A stretch of DNA of 64,000 bases from assembly GCA_024509875.1 (NCBI GenBank), contig JAMPIV010012435.1, positions 494,001-558,000 of the forward strand, written 5' to 3'. This DNA is from Oreohelix idahoensis (lineage: Eukaryota > Mollusca > Gastropoda > Stylommatophora > Oreohelicidae). Positions 1-12,063 of the stretch are shown in pieces. Below the pieces are notes generated by a model. That model was not told the origin of the DNA, searched no databases, and saw only the letters and a list, made by a program, of their open reading frames with translations. The position numbers and the translations under genes were made by a program. Within the stretch, counting starts at the first letter, position 1. The number at the start of each line of letters is the position of its first letter.

Positions 1-3000
1 AGCCTGGGGTGAGAAGAAGCATGGCGAGAGACGTCAGGGAGGTTGGTTGTTTCGTTATATGTAGAGTGAGAATAATCTTCTGTGGGGGCTCCGTGTGAAT
101 GGCAGTAGCGCTTTGCGGGGTGACAGGGGCATTAAGAGCGAAGGTCATATGTCTTATATGGGTGGGGAGATCAACTATGTACGGATAGGTCAAGTAGGGG
201 GCTGCCTAGGGGAGCAAGAAGTACATGAGGGGATGGTGCATTGGGTTGGACGTGAAACGTGGGCGACGGTAGCAACTGGCAATAGCGGAAGGTAAGTACC
301 ATGGGCCTGAGCAGACGGGTATCTGTCTGGGCGATACGATGTATGTGTATTGCTAAGCGATAGGCATCAAGTCGATCCGGTTGGTGGTGCGTCGCGGCAC
401 GTTTACCGGACTACGGCTTCCTCAATCTGTCCCTGGTAGCTCTCATGGAGGGGGGACTGGCATCTCATTGCTATGTGATTGTCTATGCACTGGGGAAAGT
501 GGGGATACCGGGGATCGTAATTGATTGTATTGGGGAACCGGTAGGCCCTAAGCCTTCATAGATTACTAGTGGGTTGCCTCACGTGGTCAATGATCCGTTA
601 TGAAGGCATTCACATCAAAGGCAGTATTGTGACACGGGTCAGAACAGCATCATAACGTCAGCACACTCGACTTGTTGCATAGGTCAGCGTGAAACGAATG
701 TAGGAGGGCTACCAGGTCTGGGCGGTCTGTATGGTCGAGCGTGTATCAAGAGTGCGCATGAACAGTATGGCCGATAATCGCGTAAATATCTATGACTACT
801 GGAATGATGTGGATGACGAACCAATACAAATGAGGCCAGAGCCGAGGGAGGAAAATCAGAGAAGTGAACAAGAACGACACGCTATAGTCAACATGATACA
901 AACATTGTGTGTAGTGACATCTTCTACCAGAGAGCATATAGTTCTATTGGACGAAAGGAGGATGACAGCGGAACGGCATGGGGAGCCTGTGGCAAGGAAA
1001 CATATGCACTTCAGGCGGTAAGATGGGAACTACTTGCGAGTTCAATAGGCCCACACTGAGCGCAACACATGCGGAACGCGGTAGATAAGTACGACACAGG
1101 CTATGGGGCAAAAGACTAATGGAGCGGTGCACAGGTACTTCATGTGTGACTGAGCGAGCATCGCCACATGGTCCCAGGGACTAGTAGATCCTCAGCACGA
1201 ACATAAAATACGTAGGCTCAGTAGCAGACCACGTGCTTTTGATCGGATCTCGGGTATTAACAGACGCGGTGCAAACTCATAGTATGACCAAAACGAAATC
1301 AGAACTTCACTAGGAAATTGCAGTAAATATATTGAAAATGTCGTAACCTGTAAACTGATTCGCGCCATCTACGTCTGCATACGAGCGCGTGTCTGTCGCG
1401 ATCTCGCATGTCTCTTTGCTGTGTGCGTACAGTTCAAGAGAAGAACATACTACCGCAGTAGCAACAACTGCCCAACTGTTCACACGGGAAAAATATAAAT
1501 CTAACATACGTCACGGAGGAATTTATTGCTGGCAAGTTATGAGCGTGTACGTCAGAACAAGACTCGCGACGCCAAGGGTAGGTTCTCTGCGAGCATTATT
1601 TTGGTAAGCAGCATGTCCCATCTATAGAGTGAGCAGTACTGGGGGCGCGTTCAGCGATCGGTATTCCGAGGAATCGTCGGGGCTCTATGTACTATATTTT
1701 TGCGGATTCGATTTGATTGTAGATAAGTTCATAAACGTGAAATAGAAATTCCACAGCCAACATCCGGCCACCGGTTGATACAGACGACGCGTTAGTTGAT
1801 ATCGCAGTTGCGTTTATGCGGACTATCAGTTTGATCACAGATCACTTGATTATATGTGTCCGTACGTGGGTTCGTACTCAGACAATTATTAAGTATTTTA
1901 ATTGAGATATTGTCAGTCTGTATCGTAGTCGTCGACACTTCATTGTTTGTTCAGTGCGAATATCATTCCTCATAAATACATGGAGAACTCTTCCTCATAG
2001 AAGAGTAGTTAGTATAATGCGAATCCAATCAATAAAACATGGCATGCAGACCAACCTTCAAGTCAAATGACGAATGCGGTAAGTCCTTCATACTGAGTCC
2101 AATATATACATTTATTTGACAAGACATGTGAAGAACATCATATGGTGATTCATCAATATAAGAATTGTACATCTGCATTAGTCAATGGGAATCCATAATA
2201 CCGTCACTCTTCCAGTCAAATAAGTTCATGCCAGAACATCAAAGGCGATGTACACGCTCTGCTGTCATCCAGTCAGACGGTAATGATACGCCTGTGTATT
2301 TGACGAATATTAATGTATAGATCATCCACTGATCTACTAACCTTATATTTCATTATCCATTAAGGAACTATGGACCGACCCTGCGCGTCCATCAATAATA
2401 ATAATTCGGCAATACGTAGCCTAACTCTGGAGGATTCAACAATGCGACTTCATGGCGTGACGGTCAAATACAAAAGGGTCCCCTAAATTGGTCACTACGC
2501 GTGACCATACCAACGCTCACGCGTCACAATCCGACTGTGCGGATTGCGTTCATTAGACCATGAAGTATAACAATGATTCTACATTAATTCTCTTATCATC
2601 AAAAATGCGTGCTGCCAAATATAGCAGACGACGCCGATAAAACACCGTAACAGTAACAAGTAGAAAGATGTTGTAGCAGTGGGTTCTGTAACAATTAGTT
2701 TGACATTACCAGCCTCAGGCACAACCTCACATTAACTGCCTTCTACGACATGCCTGAAGGAGCTGTACACATATTCTTTGTTTGCCTCATCAGAGACCCC
2801 CGGGAATTACACGGGGCCCCGGGGGGAATGTACAGAGCAGATTGAAAGTAGGCTAGCCTGTGCTCAACAGGGAACAGAAAGAAGTGAATACATATGATAA
2901 ATCAGCTTCACTTTCTGTCCGTCCTTCAGTTCGCTCTTGTTACCCGCCAGCTTTCACATAATCGCACGTGATCCATCACCTAATCTGTTATGACATAAAT

Positions 3001-3550
3001 TGCCTCCAACAAGCGCGCGCCATCACCGTTTATTTAAAAAAAGAGGAGGAAAATAAATCTTGCAAGGACGGAGATAAGAACGTGCGTGGGCGGAGGTTGA
3101 AACAGCATGTTGGTGTCAGCAGACCTTGCACGTCAGTGTTTCTCATAGTCAAGCCACATGAACCCCGGAGTTCTCAAGCTGTAGCTGAGCGGTTCCCAGC
3201 GGCTTCTTTGAATATGTCGCGATCACGTTTAGCAATCTAACATCTTCGTCACTACCCTTCAGCTGCATAGGGAGTATAGGATCCCATTGAGGCATATTGC
3301 GACTATGGTGTTAGGCTCATATTTTCTTGGCCATCGGCGCACTAGGGGTGATGTGGTCAGCATAGGGAGTGTAGGCCTTTAGTGAATTCATGTCGTCTTC
3401 TTGTCCCGTGCCATCTCGTAAAGGTATTCCCATGTCGGATCTTTCACGCCTGACTCCAGCCCCACTCTCCAGAACCGTGTAACAACGGAAGGAAATTAAA
3501 AGAAGAACCGCACGTCGCATTGTATGCCTGGAACAGCCTTTTGTTCCCGG
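1..3550. other. No recognisable gene or repeat
   Basis: I see no ORF with a recognisable domain, no tandem repeat and no transposon protein here; the longest open stretches are under 100 codons and look like chance. The first 1.2 kb is visibly more GC-rich than the AT-rich remainder. Around 2690-2830 there is a GC-rich palindromic patch and a motif (cttctacgacatgcctg) that recurs in diverged form near 16385, which suggests an old dispersed repeat. Intergenic or decayed repeat DNA is the most likely reading. Confidence 0.6.
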
Positions 3551-4334
3551 TAAGATGATATGGTATTGTAGTATGTTACATTCAGTGAAAGTGGACATTA
3601 GTAAGGGACTAATAATACCAACAATCTTTTATGGCAGAGAGACATGGTGCAGCATGTTGCACATCTGTAGTAGCATTCTTAGAACAGAATACTTAAAAGA
3701 ATGCATGATCCTGTCAACGATTGATACAGTTGAAATGAGAATAAGAACAAATAACGACATAACAACAAATGCAAGTCTCAGTAGAAAGTCAACTTTGATG
3801 TATCATCCGCAGCACAAAACAGGCAGAGAGGATTATTACTGGAACAGTGAATGTCCGCCTCAATAAATGAAATAAACAAGATGAAAAAACTACAATTCAT
3901 GACTAATAGAAGAGATTACAGAACACAACAACAGGCAGAGACATTTGAAAGGCTCACAAATCCACTCATTGAATGACAGACCGGAGGGTATGGCCAGGGT
4001 GAACTCCACACAAGCTGCTTTGCACAATAAGCAAAAGAATACACCCTCGTTTTACAAAACCTTGCACCAAAGCAAATGTCAGTGACCTTTGAAAACTGGT
4101 CAAACAACTGCCGAGTTGTGGTAGAAGCCATGAAAAACGGTTGTAAGAATGATGACAATGACAATGCAGTTAAACTGGCTAAAGAAGGATGAAGTCAAAT
4201 TGTTACTGACGACATGGCAACACGTCAAGAGATAAAACAATCATTGAAACAACAATCACTTCAAAGAAAGATGGTGTAGAGAACTTCCAGAGTGGAATAT
4301 AAGAGAAACATAATATTCCTTACCAAGACGAGAT

Positions 4335-4588
4335 CGGGTACAAATGTTCCGTCCATTCTAGTCTCAAATACCATCTGTTGAGAGAATTATAAATCGGACC
4401 GACAAACAGGTGTCCATGTGGGGAAGAGAAGGAAACATTGGAACATGTCTGTCAGGAATGTCTACTCCGCGAGCTGACCACATTGACAACATTACCTTCA
4501 CCAACCTCATTGAGGGAGATACTATATCCCGATGTCGGAACCTTGAGACAGGCCGGCAAGTTCCTGAGAAAAGTGGACGTGGTTATAT
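4335..4588 (+). pseudogene. Decayed C-terminal tail of a LINE ORF2
   Basis: One forward frame reads a cysteine-rich motif with the pattern Cys-Pro-Cys-Gly-Glu followed by Thr-Leu-Glu-His and a Cys-x-x-Cys-like step. This is the usual arrangement just downstream of RNase H in many invertebrate LINE polyproteins (lattice of CxCG...EHLLxxC). The preceding residues resemble the 'LKYHL' segment of the same tails. A stop codon interrupts the frame near 4393, and no RT or RNase H core is visible upstream. It is therefore a remnant, not a gene. Assignment rests on motif resemblance only. Confidence 0.5.
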
Positions 4589-4760
4589 GAGAGAAGCATA
4601 AGAAATACCGTTCATTTTCTGAGAGACGTAGATGTGGTTATATGAGAGAAGCATAAGAAATACCGTTCATTTTCTGAGAGACGTAGATATGGTTATATCA
4701 GGATAGCCTAGGACAGATCCCCAACTTTATGAAATAAATGTGCTTATGTGAGGGCGAACA
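4579..4760. repeat. 55-bp tandem repeat, about 3 diverged copies
   Basis: The segment starting gtggttatatgagagaagc recurs 55 bp later (4579 and 4634), and a third, more diverged copy begins near 4689. The third copy resembles the 55-bp unit of the array at 19677-20136 (shared gatagcctaggacagatccc / gacatgcctggcccagacc and tttatgagagaaat segments). The two loci therefore probably belong to one repeat family. Confidence 0.7.
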
Positions 4761-4985
4761 AGGACGAAAAAGGTCACAGTAGTTTCAGAGACAGCTGGCA
4801 AGGAGAACATCCAAAATGCCATAACTGAGATGAAGGTCAGGCACCCCTTCAATCCGTTAACTCTGGGTCCCAGAACTCAACCACTAATTACCATACGTGT
4901 CTAATGTTGCATTTCTCAGGGAAATCACTCAGTGAGTTTTTTTCTGGAAATGACTCATCATTGGTGCGTTCGTTAAAGTCACGAG

Positions 4986-5165
4986 TGTCTTATTTAGTGA
5001 TAGTACTTGATGTAGATAGCAGCTTGTCTTAATTAGTCACACTACTTTTTCTAGCCTTTGTCTTAATAAGTGATACTTTGTTGTAGATTAGTTCTGTCTG
5101 AACTTTTGATACTTGCTTTGTTGATTAGTTTTAATTAGTGATACTTGTTTCTAGGTTAGCTTTTC
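4986..5165. repeat. Degenerate AT-rich repeat (agtgatactt motif)
   Basis: The words 'cttaattagtgatacttg' and close variants recur about four times at irregular spacing of 35-66 bp (near 4997, 5035, 5070 and 5136). It looks like an eroded short tandem array. No coding content is visible. Confidence 0.4.
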
Positions 5166-5170
5166 TGGTG

Positions 5171-5935
5171 CATTGATTCATGAGTGGAAGACAGACAAAT
5201 TAGCTGGTAGACAGAAATACTGATAGATATATTCACGAGTGGAAGACAGACAAATTAGCTGGTAGACAGAAATACTGATATATTCACGACTGGAAGACAG
5301 ACAAATTAGCTGGTAGACAGAACTACTGATAGATATATTCACGAGTGGAAGACAGAAAAATTAGCTGGTAGACAGAAATACTGATAGATATATTCACGAC
5401 TGGAAGACAAACAAATTAGCTGGTAGACAGAAATACTGATAGATATATTCACGAGTGGAAGACAGACAAATAAGCTGGTAGGCAGAAATACTGCTAGATA
5501 TATTCACGAGTGGAAGACAGACAAATTAGCTGGTAGACAGAAATACTGATAGATATATTCACGACTGGAAGACAAACAAATTTGCTGGTAGACAGAAATA
5601 CTGATAGATATATTCACGACTAGAAGACACACAAATTAGCTGGTAGACAGAAATACTGATAGATATATTCACGACTGGAAGACAAACAAATTAGCTGGTA
5701 GACAGAAATACTGATAGATATATTCACGAGTGGAAGACAAACAAATTAGCTGGTAGACAGAAATACTGATAGATATATTCACGAGTGGAAGACAGACAAA
5801 TAAGCTGGTAGACATAAATACTGATAGATATATTCACGAGTGGAAGACAAACAAATTAGCTGGTAGACAGAAATACTGATAGATATATTCACGAGTGGAA
5901 GGCAGACAAATAAGCTGGTAGACAGAAAGACGGAT
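5171..5935. repeat. 55-bp minisatellite, about 14 copies
   Basis: The unit contains attcacgagtggaagacag, then a ttagctggtagacag step, then aatactgatagatat. Unit starts at 5231, 5282, 5337 and 5392 show the 55-bp period; one copy lacks 4 bp (gata). Copies vary at a few sites (gagtgg/gactgg, acagac/acaaac, attagc/ataagc). A minus-strand open frame of 80 codons across it is a by-product of the repeat, not a gene. Confidence 0.95.
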
Positions 5936-5937
5936 AG

Positions 5938-6085
5938 ATATTTACGCCGGTCCTCTGGAATCACCTGCTTCATGGTCATCCTGCATGGGCAACAGCTTGG
6001 TCTCTTTACCCAAGCGCCCAACCTCGCGTCGGCCGAGACACTGTTTTGGGGGCGTTCCTATGGTCAGTAGTGACTGAAAAGAATA
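5938..6085 (+). mobile_element. LINE 3'-end fragment
   Basis: The block around 6048-6075 (gggggcgttcctatggtcag, then tagtgactgaa) closely resembles the 3' end of the LINE at 21569-24252 (cgcattcccatagtcag, then ttatgactgaa near 24218-24238). It is directly downstream of the 55-bp minisatellite. No coding sequence survives. The similarity is short, so the link is moderate. Confidence 0.4.
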
Positions 6086-6146
6086 CTACTATATTTAAAA
6101 ATATGGATCGATGATTAATGGATGCCTAGAAATAAATGAAGGAGAG

Positions 6147-7797
6147 TTGGTTAGAAGATGTGACAGATGAATGGATTGATAAATGTCTGATACAGAAGTA
6201 ATCAGTTGGTTGAAAGATGTGACAGATGAATGGATTGATAAATGTCTGATACAGAAGTAATCAGTTGTTTGAAAGATGTGACAGATGAATGGACTGATAA
6301 ATGTCTGATACAGAAGTAATCAGTTGGTTGCAAGATGTGACAGATGAATGGATTGATAAATGTCTGATAGAGAAGTAATCAGTTGGTTGAAAGATGTGAC
6401 AGATGAATGGATTGATAAATGTCTGATACAGAAGTAATCAGTTGGTTGAAAGATGTGACAGATGAATGGATTGATAAATGTCTGATAGAGAAGTAATCAG
6501 TTGGTTGAAAGATGTGACAGATGAATGGATTGATAAATGTCTGACACAGAAGTAATCAGTTGGTTGAAAGATGTGACAGATGAATGGATTGATAAATGTC
6601 TGATAGAGAAGTAATCAGTTGGTTGAAAGATGTGACAGATGAATGGATTGATAAATGTCTGATACAGAAGTAATCAGCTGGTTGAAAGATCTGACAGATG
6701 AATGGATTGATAAATGTGTGATAGAGAAGTAATCAGTTGGTTGAAAGATGTGACAGATGAATGGATTGATAAATGTCTGATAGAGAAGTAATCAGTTGGT
6801 TGAAAGATGTGACAGATGAATGGATTGATAAATGTCTGATACAGAAATAATCAGTTGGTTGAAAGATGTGACAGATGAATGGATTGATAAATGTCTGATA
6901 CAGAAGTAATCAGTTGTTTGAAAGATGTGACAGATGAATGGACTGATAAATGTCTGATACAGAAGTAATCAGTTGGTTGCAAGATGTGACAGATGAATGG
7001 ATTGATAAATGTCTGATAGAGAAGTAATCAGTTGGTTGAAAGATGTGACAGATGAATGGATTGATAAATGTCTGATAGAGAAGTAATCAGTTGGTTGAAA
7101 GATGTGACAGATGAATGGATTGATAAATGTCTGATACAGAAGTAATCAGCTGGTTGAAAGATCTGACAGATGAATGGATTGATAAATGTGTGATAGAGAA
7201 GTAATCAGTTGGTTGAAAGATGTGACAGATGAATGGATTGATAAATGTCTGATAGAGAAGTAATCAGTTGGTTGAAAGATGTGACAGATGAATGGATTGA
7301 TAAATGTCTGATACAGAAATAATCAGTTGGTTGAAAGATGTGACAGATGAATGGATTGATAAATGTCTGATACAGAAATAATCAGTTGGTTGAAAGATGT
7401 GACAGATGAATGGATTGATAAATGTCTGATACAGAAGTAATCAGTTGGTGGAAAGATGTGACAGATGAATGGGTTGATAAATGTCTGATACAGAAGTAAT
7501 CAGTTGGTTGAAAGATGTGACAGATGAATGGATTGATAAATGTCTGATACAGAAGTAATCAGTTGGTTGAAAGATGTGACAGATAAATGGATTGATAAAT
7601 GTCTGATACAGAAGTAATCAGTTGGTTGAAAGATGTGACAGATGAATGGATTGATAAATGTCTGATAGAGAAGTAATCAGTTGGTTGAAAGATGTGACAG
7701 ATGAATGGATTGATAAATGTCTGATACAGAAGTAATCAGTTGGTTGAAAGATGTGACAGATGAATGGATTGATAAATGTCTGATACAGAAGTAATGT
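6147..7797. repeat. 59-bp minisatellite, about 28 copies
   Basis: The unit reads atcagttggttgaaagatg, tgacagatgaatggattgat, aaatgtctgatacagaagta. Period is 59 bp (for example 6201 to 6260). Copies differ mainly at tacagaag/tagagaag and a few single sites. Rare variants recur at fixed offsets: 'cagttgtttg' at 6262 and 6911 and 'ttgcaag' at 6328 and 6977 (649 bp = 11 units), and 'cagctggttgaaagatctg' at 6675 and 7147 (472 bp = 8 units). This shows block duplications inside the array. Confidence 0.96.
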
Positions 7798-8026
7798 CTA
7801 ATATATCATCATCATCATTTCCTTTATGCCCATAACTGACCAAGCAGCCACTATTACAGCTGATTCCCTTACAGGAAGCCTGTACCAAGCAGCCACTTGA
7901 CTTGTGCAAAAATGTTGTTGTCTCACGGCAGACGACAGACAGATTGTTAATTGTCTAAAGTTATCTGTCTTCCATATTATACTGAAACAGAACGACAGTC
8001 AGTAAATTGTCTGGACGACTCAAAAA

Positions 8027-8190
8027 ATGGCGGCTTTACTGAATCTTTAGATGGTGGTTTTTGTCAGACGCTTTAGATGGTGGCTTTACTGAAGCTTTAT
8101 TTGGTGGTTTTTACCTTAGATTTATAGGGTGGCTTTACAGAAGACTTAGATGGTGGCTTAACTGAAGATATAGATGGTCGTTTTACAGAC
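8027..8190. repeat. Imperfect short tandem repeat (tagatggtggctttactgaa)
   Basis: About six imperfect copies of a 25-35 bp word containing 'agatggtggctttactgaag' follow one another with variable spacing. Between the 59-bp array and this block (7798-8026) I see no gene. Confidence 0.55.
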
Positions 8191-8703
8191 AATTATTAAC
8201 ATTACAATTAACGGCTATAAAACCAAATACTGACAGAGATGAGAACAGAAAGGACAATTGTATGACATATCAGGAAGAAGGGAGTCAAAGTTATAGGAAA
8301 TGTTCTGATATAAGTTAGACAACTCTGTATGACACGAGGCGAGATTGATGCGAATTGAGGTAAACTCAACCCAGGACGTTGCGTGAGGGTTCGGTTCTTC
8401 ATAAACCACGCGTACATGAAATTCGCGTAAAGGTAACTTAAGAAGCTACAGGAAATGATGGGTTGGGCTCCAGGCTCTGGTAGAGCGTTATTTAAACACG
8501 TTTGTATGTACTAATATTGATGAATTAAAAAAAAAAAAAAAAAGGCAAGCTACTCCAGGTCAAAAGTAACTAAAATAAATGTTTGAAATAAATAAGTTTA
8601 CTTAGGTTATTATTGCACTTATTTCTTACATTAAAAGTGAAAAAATATATATGAATATTATTGAACAATCACACTGACCTTTCTCTTCATCTTCTTCGTT
8701 TCC
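8191..8703. other. No recognised gene; A-rich tract
   Basis: The only notable item is an A17 run at 8528-8545, preceded by about 120 bp that could be the 3' end of a retroposed sequence. I found no clear flanking duplication, so I do not call an element. Confidence 0.4.
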
Positions 8704-8808
8704 CCCTCAGATGTCAACTTGAATAAGTTCAAAGTTCACCCTCAGATGTCAACTTGAATAAGTTCAAAGTTCACCCTCAGATGTCAACTTGAATAAGTTC
8801 AAAGAAAG
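8704..8808. repeat. 35-bp direct repeat, 3 copies
   Basis: The unit ccctcagatgtcaacttgaa plus taagttcaaagttca is repeated three times in a row (starts 8704, 8739, 8774). The last copy grades into the LINE tail fragment that follows. Confidence 0.9.
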
Positions 8809-8812
8809 CAGT

Positions 8813-8969
8813 GGTCAGCCTGAGGCTGTTGATATCTCCGTAGATTTTCTCCAGGAATGGTACTGGTGATGGCCATATGCGTTTTCTCTGTTCCTCATAT
8901 GTTGGGTACCTTTGAAGCAGATGTTCGGCAGTCATTTTATCTGTGCCACAGTCACACTCATCAGTAGTT
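8813..8969 (-). pseudogene. LINE ORF2 C-terminal tail, downstream half
   Basis: Read on the minus strand, this piece continues the cysteine-bearing tail found at 12118-12310: a Cys-Asp-Cys-Gly-Thr motif, then Thr-Ala-Glu-His-Leu-Leu-Gln and a tail ending Leu-Arg-Leu-Thr-Thr-Ala-Phe. That is the post-RNase H tail of many invertebrate LINEs. The two halves are separated by the LINE at 8970-12117; they read in the same frame once one copy of the 13-bp duplication is discounted. No RT domain belonging to this older element is present. Confidence 0.7.
8957..8969. repeat. Target-site duplication, copy 1
   Basis: ctcatcagtagtt occurs here and again at 12118-12130, exactly bracketing the minus-strand LINE. 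The duplication is 13 of 13 identical. Confidence 0.93.
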
Positions 8970-8994
8970 ACTTACTTACTTAGTCGTTCCCCTT

Positions 8995-9378
8995 CTACCG
9001 TGAGGTGTAGAGGTTTAGAAGAGAGAGCGCCAGACTAATCCTATCAACTGTCTTCCTCCTGGCCTGGTTCCATTCTAGTCCTCGGTCCTTCAAAGATTGT
9101 CTAATGTTGTCCTCCCAGCGAACTCTGGGTCGTCCTTGGGGTCTGGATCCCTGGCTCTTTGTTTCCCATGCTTGTCGTGGTAGCCGATCTTCTCCCATTC
9201 TGCAGACATGGCCAAACCATCTTAGTTGGGACTGTTCAACTTGGGTCTGCAGGGGGTGGGATTTAAGGCCTTGACGTATCGTCTGGTTGCGGACCATGTC
9301 TCTTCTTGTTACTTCAACCACCTTCCTAAGATACCTCATTTCTGAGGTTTGGATCTGGCTTTTGTGGGTTGTAGTCAT
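8995..9378 (-). pseudogene. LINE-A C-terminal tail
   Basis: The C-terminal region after the RT thumb has the familiar Leu-Arg-Trp-Phe-Gly-His-Val-Cys-Arg-Met box, then Gly-Arg-Pro-Arg-Val-Arg-Trp-Glu-Asp. These mark the tail of many animal LINE polyproteins and have no known catalytic role. It is in a different frame from the RT segment upstream, which adds another frameshift. The coding end is about 25 bp from the element's 3' end. Confidence 0.85.
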
Positions 9379-10560
9379 TGCTCATGACTCGCATCCATAT
9401 GACTGGGACATAGGTGGAGCGGTATACAGCCATCTTCGTTTTCTTACCAACCTCTCTCTTCCTGAGAAATCCTCGATTTATGGCCTGAAAAAAGTCTCCC
9501 ATCTGCTGCTTTTCGAGTGGCCAACTCTTCTTTGATGCCGCCCTTTCGGTCTATAATAGCTCCGAGGTATTTAAAGTGGTCGACCTGCTCCAGGACCTGT
9601 TCTCCCAGCTTAATCTGATGTCTTATTTCTTCTCGTGATATCACCATGGATTTTGTTTTAGAGATGCTTATGACCATCCCTCTCTTCTCCAGCTCTTCCT
9701 TCCAGACTTGCGGGTTGGATTGGAGATGTGCCTCTGATTTAGCAATCAAGGCAACATCATCAGCAAATACCAGCTCCGAAATACAGACCTGTCTCATCTT
9801 CCAGTACCCCACTGAATACTTTTTTGTTCTCTCCTTACATGCCTTGATGACATCGTCCATGAGGAGTATGAAAAGATAAGGTGACAGGATATCACCCTGT
9901 CTTACACCAATGGTGGTCCTGAACTCTTCTGACTTATGGTTTGCTGTCCTCACATAATTTCTGCAAGACTTGTAGAAGCTCTGAATTGCATGAATCAGAG
10001 GTGCTGGAATGTTCTTCCTTGCCAAACAGTCCCAAAGTTTGCTCCAGGGGACCCTGTCAAACGCCTTTTCCAGATCTATGAAACAAAGATGGATCTCATT
10101 CTTATACTCAAGGGCCTTTTCACTCAGCTGTCTGAGTGTGAAGATTAGGTCTTGAGTACTTCGGTTTGCTCGGAATCCGCACTGGACCTCATCCAATTGT
10201 GGCTCAGCTAGGCGTCGGAGTCTCTGCTCTAGGATTCTAGAGTAGATTTTACCAGGGACACTGAGAAGGGATATGCCTCTATGGTTTCCACATTGTCGAT
10301 TGTCACCCTTTTTGAAAATTGGTGTTATGATGGCAATCTCCCAATCCTTTGGTATGGTATTGTTGCACCACGCTGCCTTGTAGGACCCTTAAGAGTAATA
10401 GGTCGCCTGATGCTCCCATGTACTTAACCATTTCTGGTGTTATACCATCATGCCCTGCTGCTTTGCCCATCTTGATTTTCTCCAGTGCTGCCTTCAGTTC
10501 TTCCATCATTATGTCATCTTCATCACCATTTGTTTCCTCTTCTGTGCTAGTGGTTATCAT
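9379..10560 (-). pseudogene. LINE-A reverse transcriptase
   Basis: RNA-directed DNA polymerase that performs target-primed reverse transcription. The N-terminal motif Gly-Lys-Ala-Ala-Gly-His-Asp-Gly-Ile is at about 10450-10480 in one frame. The remainder (10196-9444) is in another frame: Gln-Cys-Gly-Phe-Arg-Ala-Asn-Arg-Ser-Thr, then Asp-Leu-Glu-Lys-Ala-Phe-Asp-Arg-Val with the first catalytic Asp, Gly-Val-Arg-Gln-Gly-Asp, and Phe-Ala-Asp-Asp as the active-site box. Then comes the Tyr-Leu-Gly-Ala thumb step. The frameshift between 10196 and about 10350 disables it. All catalytic residues are otherwise present. Confidence 0.93.
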
Positions 10561-10611
10561 TTCTGATGCTTGACCTTGCTCACCATCCAGGAGTTCTGAG
10601 AAATATTCTTT

Positions 10612-11139
10612 CTATCTTTCCATTACTTCCTTCGGGGCAGTAAGCAATTTGCCTTGCTTGTCCTTTATAAATTTGAAAGGGCATTGTTTTTCCTTCCTCA
10701 TGTTCTTTAGGGTCTTATAGAACAATTTCTGGTTTTCTTGCGCATCTTTTTCTAGCTTTTCTCCAAATTCTTCCCATGACTTCTGTTTTGCTGCTAGCAC
10801 CTTGTTCTTTGCTTCTGTTCTGAGTGTCACATATTCTCTATATTTCTCCATTTGTCCTGTTGTGTTTTTAGCTCCTAAATATTGTTTCCATGCCATTTTC
10901 TTCTCTCTTATTTTCTCTTTGACTTCCTCTGTCCACCAAGATGTCCTCTTTCTCTTGTTCCCAAGTCGGACTTCACCGCATGCTTCTGCAGCAGCTGTCT
11001 TTATGATGTCCTTGAATTTAATCCAGAGGGTTTCCAAGTCATCAGGTTGTTCTTCTGTGTTTCTCACCGCTGCAGCAATAAGCCCCTGATATCTGGTCTT
11101 AATTTCTGGCTCTCTCAGCTTGTAGGTCTTAATGCTCAT
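10612..11139 (-). pseudogene. LINE-A linker between endonuclease and RT
   Basis: This open segment of about 175 codons is rich in Lys, Glu and Arg and contains a Trp-Trp-Thr-Glu-Glu-Val-Lys-like step. That is typical of the region joining endonuclease and reverse transcriptase in LINE polyproteins. It has no catalytic motif. It is in the frame of the N-terminal RT segment downstream, but not in that of the second endonuclease segment. Confidence 0.75.
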
Positions 11140-12063
11140 TTCTCCCGTTCGTTTACTTAGTTTCTTGCGTGATGTTGGGCAGTTCCTAGGCTGAGCAACT
11201 CTTTCAGTTGTTCTTTTGATTGTAAGCAGGTAGTGATCACTTCTGGCCCCCTCCAGACTCTAGCATCCCGGACATATTTGAATGAGCTTCTCCTAACAAT
11301 GGCATAGTCGATCACTGACTTCTCATTCTTTGTTGGTTCACATCTAGTGTATGCATGTATGCGCTTGTGGGGGAACTTTGTGTTTGTAATGATCAGATTC
11401 TGCTCACTGCAAAATCTAAGGAGTCGCTTTGCATTGTCATTGAGAGTATCTTCACCATATCTTCCGATAACTCCACCCTATCTAGCATGGTCATTTCCAA
11501 CTCTGGCATTGAAATCTCCGAGCATGATAATTTCATCTAGGCAGTCATCCACTGTTCTTTGAAGCAGCTCGAAGAATTCCTCCTTGACTGCTCTCTCATC
11601 CTCATTTGGCCCGTACACTATGACCAGGTTGACTATAGTTTCTCCTTCTTTTAGTTTTACAACCATAATGCGCTCCGAGACAAAGTTCCATCCCTTGATA
11701 CTATCTTTTTGGTTTTTGGCCACAATGCAACCCACGCCCCCTTTAGCTCTTTCAGATATGGGTACCCTACTGTAGAGCAGCGTGTTGCCATCGAGATCCA
11801 ATGTTTCCTTGTCCTTTTTTCTTTGTTTCGGTAATAGCCAGGATTTCTAGTTTTGCTTTCCTCATCTCTTCCACCAGCTCCTCTTCTTTCCCATTTATAC
11901 TTCTTGTGTTCCAAGTTCCATAAGTCGTAGTCCGTAGTTTGTTCCAGTTCGTCGCCTTTAGAATCAGTCCGGTTTTCTCTCTTGTAGTTCTCGTAATCAA
12001 AAGTTTAAAGCAAACAGGTGATTGGCCTGTTGTGCCTTTGCATGGTGGAGGGGCTGCCTCCAT
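11140..12063 (-). pseudogene. LINE-A apurinic-like endonuclease domain
   Basis: The N-terminal part of the LINE polyprotein belongs to the exonuclease-endonuclease-phosphatase fold, which nicks target DNA to prime reverse transcription. Visible motifs are Gly-Thr-Trp-Asn-Thr-Arg near the start (Asn of motif I), Ile-Thr-Glu-Thr-Lys with the catalytic Glu, a Tyr-Gly-Pro-Asn-Glu step and Gly-Asp-Phe-Asn-Ala-Arg-Val-Gly with the Asp/Asn pair. The first segment (12063-11767) and the second (11801-11478) are in different frames, so there is a frameshift near 11800. A further shift follows below 11478. It continues towards the RT through a charged linker. Confidence 0.88.

Noticed and set aside
1..1250. 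GC-richer start as a contaminant or transferred segment
   Set aside because: No bacterial gene, ribosome-binding site or coding frame was visible; composition alone is not enough.
3598..3660. Short resemblance to a LINE 'LLYGxETW' motif
   Set aside because: Only about 14 residues match, and the following sequence lacks the expected LRWLGH box, so it is too short to call.
5171..7797. CRISPR-like regular arrays
   Set aside because: Units are contiguous with no unique spacers, and the context is clearly animal; these are minisatellites.
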